Assembly (NCBI GenBank): GCA_903858975.1
Contig: CAIOKW010000061.1
Span: 1 to 9,421, forward strand
From: Oligoflexia bacterium
Lineage (GTDB): Bacteria > Bdellovibrionota > UBA1018 > CAIMNF01
Length of the DNA stretch: 9,421 bases
Direction: 5' to 3'
Of the stretch, positions 5,894-9,421 are shown in pieces (the stretch's first letter is position 1; each line of letters opens with the position of its first letter). The position numbers were made by a program, and so were the translations under genes. The notes under the pieces are model-generated. The model made no database searches, was not told the origin of the DNA, and worked only from the letters and a program-made list of their open reading frames with translations.

Positions 5894-5952
5894 TGAGCCT
5901 CTCTTTATCCTTCCTTGGACTTACGCAGGTCCTTCTCCTTCTGTTACACAAA
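5771..5952 (-). promoter_or_regulatory. AGGA-rich structured interval between flgI and flgJ
   Basis: The 205-base flgI-flgJ gap (5751-5955) is the longest in the flagellar cluster. On the transcribed strand it holds eight AGGA tetramers (plus-strand TCCT at 5756, 5802, 5854, 5883, 5908, 5912, 5930, 5936); about 0.8 is expected with even base use. One is an exact CAGGATG, the CsrB repeat form, inside the hairpin GAACA-GGA-TGTTC (5811-5799). A perfect 10-bp inverted repeat, TTTGTGTAAC (5952-5943) with GTTACACAAA (5780-5771), encloses seven of the eight. By analogy to CsrB/RsmZ RNAs and CsrA-bound leaders it may bind CsrA. The same bases also encode the 48-residue ORF. Confidence 0.45.
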
Positions 5953-5955
5953 CTT

Positions 5956-7035
5956 TTACATAAATTCGAGCTCGGCCTGAAGAGCGCCGGTAGCCTTAAT
6001 GGTTTGAAAAATCGCAGTCATATCCTTCGGCGCGACTCCGAGCGTGTTTAAGAGTTTTACAAGATCAGAAACCGTTGCGTTTCCGTTTTGAAGACTCTTA
6101 TCTTCGTCATTCCTTGAGCCAGGCTTCAACTCAACTACACGATCTGGTTTCGCTTGCCCCTTCACTTGAATCGCAAGATCTCCATGAGAGATGGCAACCG
6201 GGGCAATGCTCACTTTATCTCCCATCACGACCGTGCCGGTTCGCTCATTGAGAACCACTTTGGCTTTTGAATCAGTCACAATACGAATATTTTCTACCCG
6301 CGCCATGAGATCGACTGTGTTGCCATCGTAATTAAATGGAACCACCACATCAATCGTAGCGCTATCACGAGCGGTTGCAAATTTTCCACCAAGCTCTGCA
6401 TTCACGAGCGCAACTAATCGTGCGGCCGTTGTGAAATCAGGGTTGTTCAATGACATCCTGAAGCTCTTCTTCCCAGCGAAATTGGTATCTACATCTTTTT
6501 CAATCATCGCTCCCGAAACAATTCGTCCTACCGTCGGAAAAGTTCCCTTGCCACTGTCGGTAGTTGAGCCGAGAGTTACTGGACCCTGCGCTACTGCATA
6601 CACTTGCTGGTCTCCCGCACGAAGAGGAGTGACTAAAAGGATACCGCCCTCAATGGATGCGGCATCACCGATCGATGAAACCGTCACATCAATCTGAGTT
6701 CCGGAGCGCGCGAAAGGAGGAAGTTTTGAAGTGACAATGACCGCTGCCGCATTTTTTGATTTTACGGCTGCATTTTTCTCAACTTCCAATCCAAGTTTTC
6801 CGAAGAGACGACCGAGAGACTTCGCGGTAACGTCCGTACTCGAATCACCCGTCCCTCTGAGACCTACCACCACACCATAACCGATCAGAATGTTCTCACG
6901 AACACCCTTTACGGCCGCAATGTCCTTTAAACGAGCACCCACGGTGATGGACGCATCCGCCGACATGCTCATGAGGCATGCGAGAACAAACAGAAATGCT
7001 GAAAACTTAACGCGCGACTCTGATTTTGTACTCAT
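5956..7035 (-). CDS. flgI: Flagellar P-ring protein FlgI
   Basis: FlgI forms the P-ring bushing around the rod in the periplasm, assembled with the help of FlgA. The 359-residue product has a Sec signal peptide (hydrophobic FSAFLFVLACLMSMSADA, likely cleaved before SITVGARLKDIA), then the very conserved family blocks: RLKDIAAVKGVRENILIGYGVVVGLRGTGDS at about 35-65, PPFARSGTQIDVTVSSIGDAASIEGGILLVTPLRAGDQQVYAVAQG at about 106-151, RTGTVVMGDKV and ISHGDLAI near 265-290, and the end LLNTLGVAPKDMTAIFQTIKATGALQAELE. Length matches the family. The start overlaps flgH by 29 bases, and the site upstream is a weak GGGGA, so translation may depend on flgH. A 205-base gap follows before flgJ. Confidence 0.97.
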   Translation of the reverse strand: MSTKSESRVKFSAFLFVLACLMSMSADASITVGARLKDIAAVKGVRENILIGYGVVVGLRGTGDSSTDVTAKSLGRLFGKLGLEVEKNAAVKSKNAAAVIVTSKLPPFARSGTQIDVTVSSIGDAASIEGGILLVTPLRAGDQQVYAVAQGPVTLGSTTDSGKGTFPTVGRIVSGAMIEKDVDTNFAGKKSFRMSLNNPDFTTAARLVALVNAELGGKFATARDSATIDVVVPFNYDGNTVDLMARVENIRIVTDSKAKVVLNERTGTVVMGDKVSIAPVAISHGDLAIQVKGQAKPDRVVELKPGSRNDEDKSLQNGNATVSDLVKLLNTLGVAPKDMTAIFQTIKATGALQAELEFM

Positions 7036-7942
7036 ACAATTTCCCCGAATTAATCATATCCTTGTCATCAAGATCTGCCGCCGGAGCAACCGCCACGAGC
7101 GAAATAGTTTTTGATGAACCCCGATAAAGAACACGCTTTACAGCGCGAATTTTAAAATTGCCGTTTTGAAAACGATCAATGATTTCGGCCCGAAGTTCTT
7201 CACTGGGATTCAGTGCCACGGCTTTTGAAAGATCCACTTGTGACCAGCGAACTGCTTTTTCCATCTTAGACTTTACTTCTTCCGCCTCAGCTGAACCTAA
7301 GTCTTCGGAAGCAACATTTCGGTAAGCCTTCAAATCCTGATCATTTTTGGTGTTGTCGGTATTCTTGAGATAAAGCGCCATTTCAACCGATTGCTCAGCT
7401 GGGGTCAGTCCCTTTTTAATTTCTTCAGCCACCTGCTTAATGAGCGCATCTTCCATTTTCACTGAAATAATGTCACCCATCGCGTGAACTTTACCCTTGG
7501 TGAAAAAATAGTTAGCATCATTTTCTTTGGCCCAAAGGGAACCGTCACCCGGAGTATTGTCATAGAAATCAGATCGCGTAGCACGATCGCCGCGAACATA
7601 ACTTCCTGACCCCGCGTATCCGCGTTTTGATTCGATACTCGCCCTTACAGAATCCTCGCTCGCATCTTGCTTCTCATCAGAATAGTAAGAGTCTGATTTA
7701 GGAGCAGCGTCTTCACTGGCTACACTTCGGTCGCCTCTTGAGTAAGGATTTTCACTCGTTGCAACCGGAGTTGTGGGAGTGCGAACGCCCCATGAACCAT
7801 TTTGAGAACGCCCATTTTCAGAGTCGTAATTATCTCCATAGGTTATTGAGTTATAATCCGTTACGGCAGTTTTTTTGAAAGGATTACTACTACAGGCCGC
7901 CAACCCCAAGAATACTGGAAGAAGAATCAGTCTTTGATTCAT
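7007..7942 (-). CDS. flgH: Flagellar L-ring lipoprotein FlgH, long form
   Basis: FlgH builds the L-ring in the outer membrane as a lipoprotein. The N-terminus has a lipoprotein signal, MNQRLILLPVFLGLAAC, with lipobox LAAC and acylated Cys17. The family core follows late: DGSLWAKENDANYFF and then MGDIISVKMEDAL at about 133-165 (the GSLW and GDIxxV motifs), and the C-terminal block NGNFKIRAVKRVLYRGSS with DLDDKDMINSGKLYEYKIRVAR (the GNLxIxGxR and DIxxxNxxxS pattern). At 311 residues it is about 80 longer than E. coli FlgH. The excess is a Ser/Asp/Gly/Tyr-rich, likely disordered region at about 20-130. ATG at 7942 shares ATGA with flgA. The SD GAGGTG lies in the loop of a 5-bp stem. Confidence 0.88.
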   Translation of the reverse strand: MNQRLILLPVFLGLAACSSNPFKKTAVTDYNSITYGDNYDSENGRSQNGSWGVRTPTTPVATSENPYSRGDRSVASEDAAPKSDSYYSDEKQDASEDSVRASIESKRGYAGSGSYVRGDRATRSDFYDNTPGDGSLWAKENDANYFFTKGKVHAMGDIISVKMEDALIKQVAEEIKKGLTPAEQSVEMALYLKNTDNTKNDQDLKAYRNVASEDLGSAEAEEVKSKMEKAVRWSQVDLSKAVALNPSEELRAEIIDRFQNGNFKIRAVKRVLYRGSSKTISLVAVAPAADLDDKDMINSGKLYEYKIRVAR

Positions 7943-8652
7943 AGACTCACCTCAACTGAGTGATCTTCAGAAACCTTGCCGACGATCTCACGCTTACTTT
8001 TCACGGTCATCACGCGAATTCGGTCACCGACTGAAGCCGGCTCTTCTGCTACAGCTTGAGTCGTGAGGGTTAAGTCGCCAGAAACAAGAAGTAGCTTAAC
8101 CGTATCGCCCTTTCGAAGGTCGGGCTGTTTTTCAACAGCTGTAGAGACTACGAATTGGTTTTCTAAAATGGTTTGCTTAGTTTGAAGTTGATTGAAATTT
8201 GAATCCGCAGGCAACATGATTCCACGATACTCACGAGCCATTCCCGTTGCGACGTTGACTTCAGAAATCTTAAAATCTTCGTTTTTTAGCCTAGAATTTG
8301 GGTAAATTCGTTTGTTTGCGACGGGAACTCTTTTCCAAGCCTCGTATGGGGTTTGGATCATTTCACTTTTTTCCTTTTGATCTTGATCTAGACCAATGAC
8401 CTCAAAAACTGCAGTACCGCTCGGGCGATCCTCGACCAGTCTCAATGATTTGATTTCGGTAAACTCAGTAATCGCTTTTTGTGCCGCAAGTTTTTTCAGA
8501 GATGGAATACGAATCTCGGCCCCGGCAATCTTTTCACTTAAGGTGCTTTGAACTAATGACGAAAGGCGAGTAGTGAGGTCCGTGCCTGCACTGCCTGATT
8601 CCGCGTTTGCGAGGGATGAAAATATAAGTAGAGTTGCAAAATTAAGAATCAC
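7939..8652 (-). CDS. flgA: Flagellar P-ring assembly chaperone FlgA
   Basis: FlgA is a periplasmic chaperone needed to assemble FlgI into the P-ring. The 237-residue product starts with GTG and a signal peptide (MILNFATLLIFSSLANA, likely cleaved before ESGSAG). A loosely conserved N-terminal domain is followed by an SAF-like domain at about 112-175 (VPVANKRIYPNSRLKNEDF; then ENQFVVSTAVEKQPDLRKGDTVKLL) and the FlgA C-terminal beta domain with the hallmark SVGDRIRVMTVKSKREIVGKVSEDHSVEV. The start choice rests on the SD GGAGG, seven bases upstream, and on the signal peptide fitting exactly. That SD is in the loop of a perfect 6-bp hairpin with a GGA, a likely CsrA-type control site. It overlaps flgH by ATGA and follows flgG after 67 bases. 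Confidence 0.92.
   Translation of the reverse strand: MILNFATLLIFSSLANAESGSAGTDLTTRLSSLVQSTLSEKIAGAEIRIPSLKKLAAQKAITEFTEIKSLRLVEDRPSGTAVFEVIGLDQDQKEKSEMIQTPYEAWKRVPVANKRIYPNSRLKNEDFKISEVNVATGMAREYRGIMLPADSNFNQLQTKQTILENQFVVSTAVEKQPDLRKGDTVKLLLVSGDLTLTTQAVAEEPASVGDRIRVMTVKSKREIVGKVSEDHSVEVSL
7945..7961 (-). promoter_or_regulatory. Hairpin with the flgH SD in its loop
   Basis: On the minus strand ACTCA-GTTGAGG-TGAGT gives a 5-bp stem with the SD core GAGG in the loop, inside the last codons of flgA. The left CTCA can also pair with the nearer TGAG, so two folds compete. There is no GGA, so it is not a CsrA-type site. It may make flgH translation depend on ribosomes finishing flgA. Confidence 0.35.
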
Positions 8653-8654
8653 GC

Positions 8655-8672
8655 TTCACCCTCCCTGGTGAA
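8655..8672 (-). promoter_or_regulatory. CsrA-type hexaloop hairpin holding the flgA SD
   Basis: On the minus strand TTCACC-AGGGAG-GGTGAA is a perfect 6-bp stem with the hexaloop AGGGAG. This fits the ANGGAN hexaloop known from CsrA/RsmE-RNA structures. The SD GGAGG runs from the loop into the 3' arm, seven bases before the GTG start. The fold should hide part of the SD, and CsrA bound to the loop would block ribosomes. The hairpin is seen directly; CsrA binding is inferred. Confidence 0.6.
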
Positions 8673-8700
8673 CTCGAGTTAGGATCGATGAATGTCGTCC
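8671..8700 (-). other. Stacked inverted repeats in the flgG-flgA spacer
   Basis: Next to the flgA SD hairpin are a perfect 10-base palindrome AACTCGAGTT (8671-8680) and a second stem, minus-strand GGACGA-CATTCA-TCG-A-TCC (8700-8682; six pairs with one bulged A, six-base loop). The first 5' GGA is in the stem. Together with the SD hairpin they fill most of the 67-base spacer. No T-run and no clear promoter were seen. Confidence 0.4.
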
Positions 8701-8719
8701 TGACACCCGTCATCTAAAA

Positions 8720-9421
8720 TTATCTCACGATATTCGAAGTTGCTTCAAGCATTTTATCTGCGACACCCATTACCCGAGTGTTCATTTCATAAGCACGCTG
8801 TGCTCCGATCATCTCAATCATGCTATTGGCTACGTTAACATTTGACGATTCTAAAGCTCCCTGAAGAATTGTACCGGTGCCCCCTTCGCCTGGAACCAGG
8901 GTTTGAGCCTGGCCGCTTGCCGCTGTGGACTTATAGAAGTTATTTCCGATGGCCTGAAGGCCCTGAGGATTAATAAAGTTTGCGAGTTGAATCTGTCCAA
9001 CCACTTGCTCGCCTTGGCTCGTCAGTGCTTTGACTTCCCCATTATTGGTAATCACCACTCCATTCGCTTCACTCGGAATCGTGATCGCGGGCTCGAGCAA
9101 TGCGCCATTACTGAGACTCATTCTTCCTTGTGAATCCAGTTTGAAGTTTCCGGCTCTCGTAAAAACAACCTCTCCCGTATTGGGAAGCGATACCGGAATG
9201 AAGCCCTTTCCTTCGATCATGAGGTCATAAGGGTTGCTCGTCATCTTCACAGATCCTTGTTCAAAAATTTTATGTGCCGATCCAACTTTTACTCCGAGAC
9301 CCTTTTGAATCCCCGTAGGACTGACCGTATTTGCACCCTGTCTTGCTCCGGGATCTTTAATGTTTTCATACATGAGATCGGCAAACTCTGTAGTTTCTCT
9401 TTTGTAACCATCCGTGTTCAC
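8720..9421 (-). CDS. flgG: Distal rod protein FlgG, N-terminus beyond the window
   Basis: FlgG is the major distal rod subunit, passing through the P- and L-rings. The visible 234 codons run off the right edge. The first codon in view, GTG, is the internal valine of the conserved ANVNTDGYKRE motif, so the real start lies about 30 codons farther on and the full length would be near 262, as in the family. Supporting blocks: TDGYKRETTEFADLMYENIKDPGA, GLGVKVGSAHKIFEQGSVKMTSNPYDLMIEGKGFIPV, FTRAGNFKLDSQGRM, LLEPAITIP, and the end QGALESSNVNVANSMIEMIGAQRAYEMNTRVMGVADKML, the classic FlgG C-terminus. It is the first of the minus-strand genes in view, so the operon promoter is outside the window. FlgF is less likely given the ESSNVNVANSM ending and length. 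Confidence 0.96.
   Translation of the reverse strand: MNTDGYKRETTEFADLMYENIKDPGARQGANTVSPTGIQKGLGVKVGSAHKIFEQGSVKMTSNPYDLMIEGKGFIPVSLPNTGEVVFTRAGNFKLDSQGRMSLSNGALLEPAITIPSEANGVVITNNGEVKALTSQGEQVVGQIQLANFINPQGLQAIGNNFYKSTAASGQAQTLVPGEGGTGTILQGALESSNVNVANSMIEMIGAQRAYEMNTRVMGVADKMLEATSNIVR

Noticed and set aside
9247..9262. GAACAAGGATCT in flgG as a CsrA site
   Set aside because: It matches the consensus well by letters but is inside coding sequence (Glu-Gln-Gly-Ser) with no hairpin noted and no nearby start, so chance is likely.
9419..9421. GTG at the right edge as a flgG start
   Set aside because: It encodes the valine of the internal ANVNTDGYKRE motif; FlgG normally has about 30 residues before it, so the gene is cut by the window edge.

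Overview
The window is a late-stage flagellar assembly locus on the minus strand, flanked on the left by two plus-strand genes for an outer-membrane assembly lipoprotein and a TPR protein. Gene order, moderate GC and the pairing of csrA with fliW next to flgK-flgL fit a Gram-negative (P-ring, L-ring and BamD are present) predatory-type deltaproteobacterium such as Bdellovibrionota. That taxonomic call is an inference from layout and protein style, not from a search.

Layout, left to right: the 3' part of a bamD-like gene (1-390, +) and a TPR gene five bases later (396-1094, +). All the rest is on the minus strand and is best read from right to left: flgG (partial at the window edge), flgA, flgH, flgI, a 205-base interval with a candidate 48-residue small ORF, a single-domain flgJ, flgM, flgN, flgK, flgL, csrA and fliW. 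Spacing is tight: flgA/flgH and the small ORF/flgJ share ATGA, flgH/flgI and flgJ/flgM overlap by 29 and 23 bases, and flgN/flgK and flgK/flgL are 3 to 4 bases apart. This suggests one long transcript. fliW and the TPR gene converge with a 26-base tail overlap.

The genes follow the assembly order: distal rod (FlgG), P-ring chaperone (FlgA), L-ring (FlgH), P-ring (FlgI), rod-binding cap factor (FlgJ N-terminal type), anti-sigma-28 (FlgM), junction-protein chaperone (FlgN), hook-filament junction (FlgK, FlgL). Last come CsrA and FliW, which in other bacteria form a partner switch that couples flagellin translation to filament assembly. Flagellin, sigma-28, hook and motor genes are not in this window.

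The most unusual content is at RNA level. Several non-coding gaps on the flagellar strand carry GGA motifs in hairpin loops placed over Shine-Dalgarno (SD) sequences, as expected for CsrA targets: the csrA leader (10 of 12 matches to the SELEX consensus), the flgA leader (a perfect 6-bp stem with an ANGGAN hexaloop containing the SD) and the flgM leader. The flgI-flgJ gap holds eight AGGA motifs, one an exact CAGGATG in a 5-bp hairpin, and seven of them are enclosed by a perfect 10-bp inverted repeat. This looks like a CsrB/RsmZ-type CsrA-binding element inside a flagellar operon. The same stretch also encodes the unrecognised 48-residue ORF, so coding and RNA explanations compete or coexist. 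No mobile elements, CRISPR arrays, tRNA or rRNA genes were seen.
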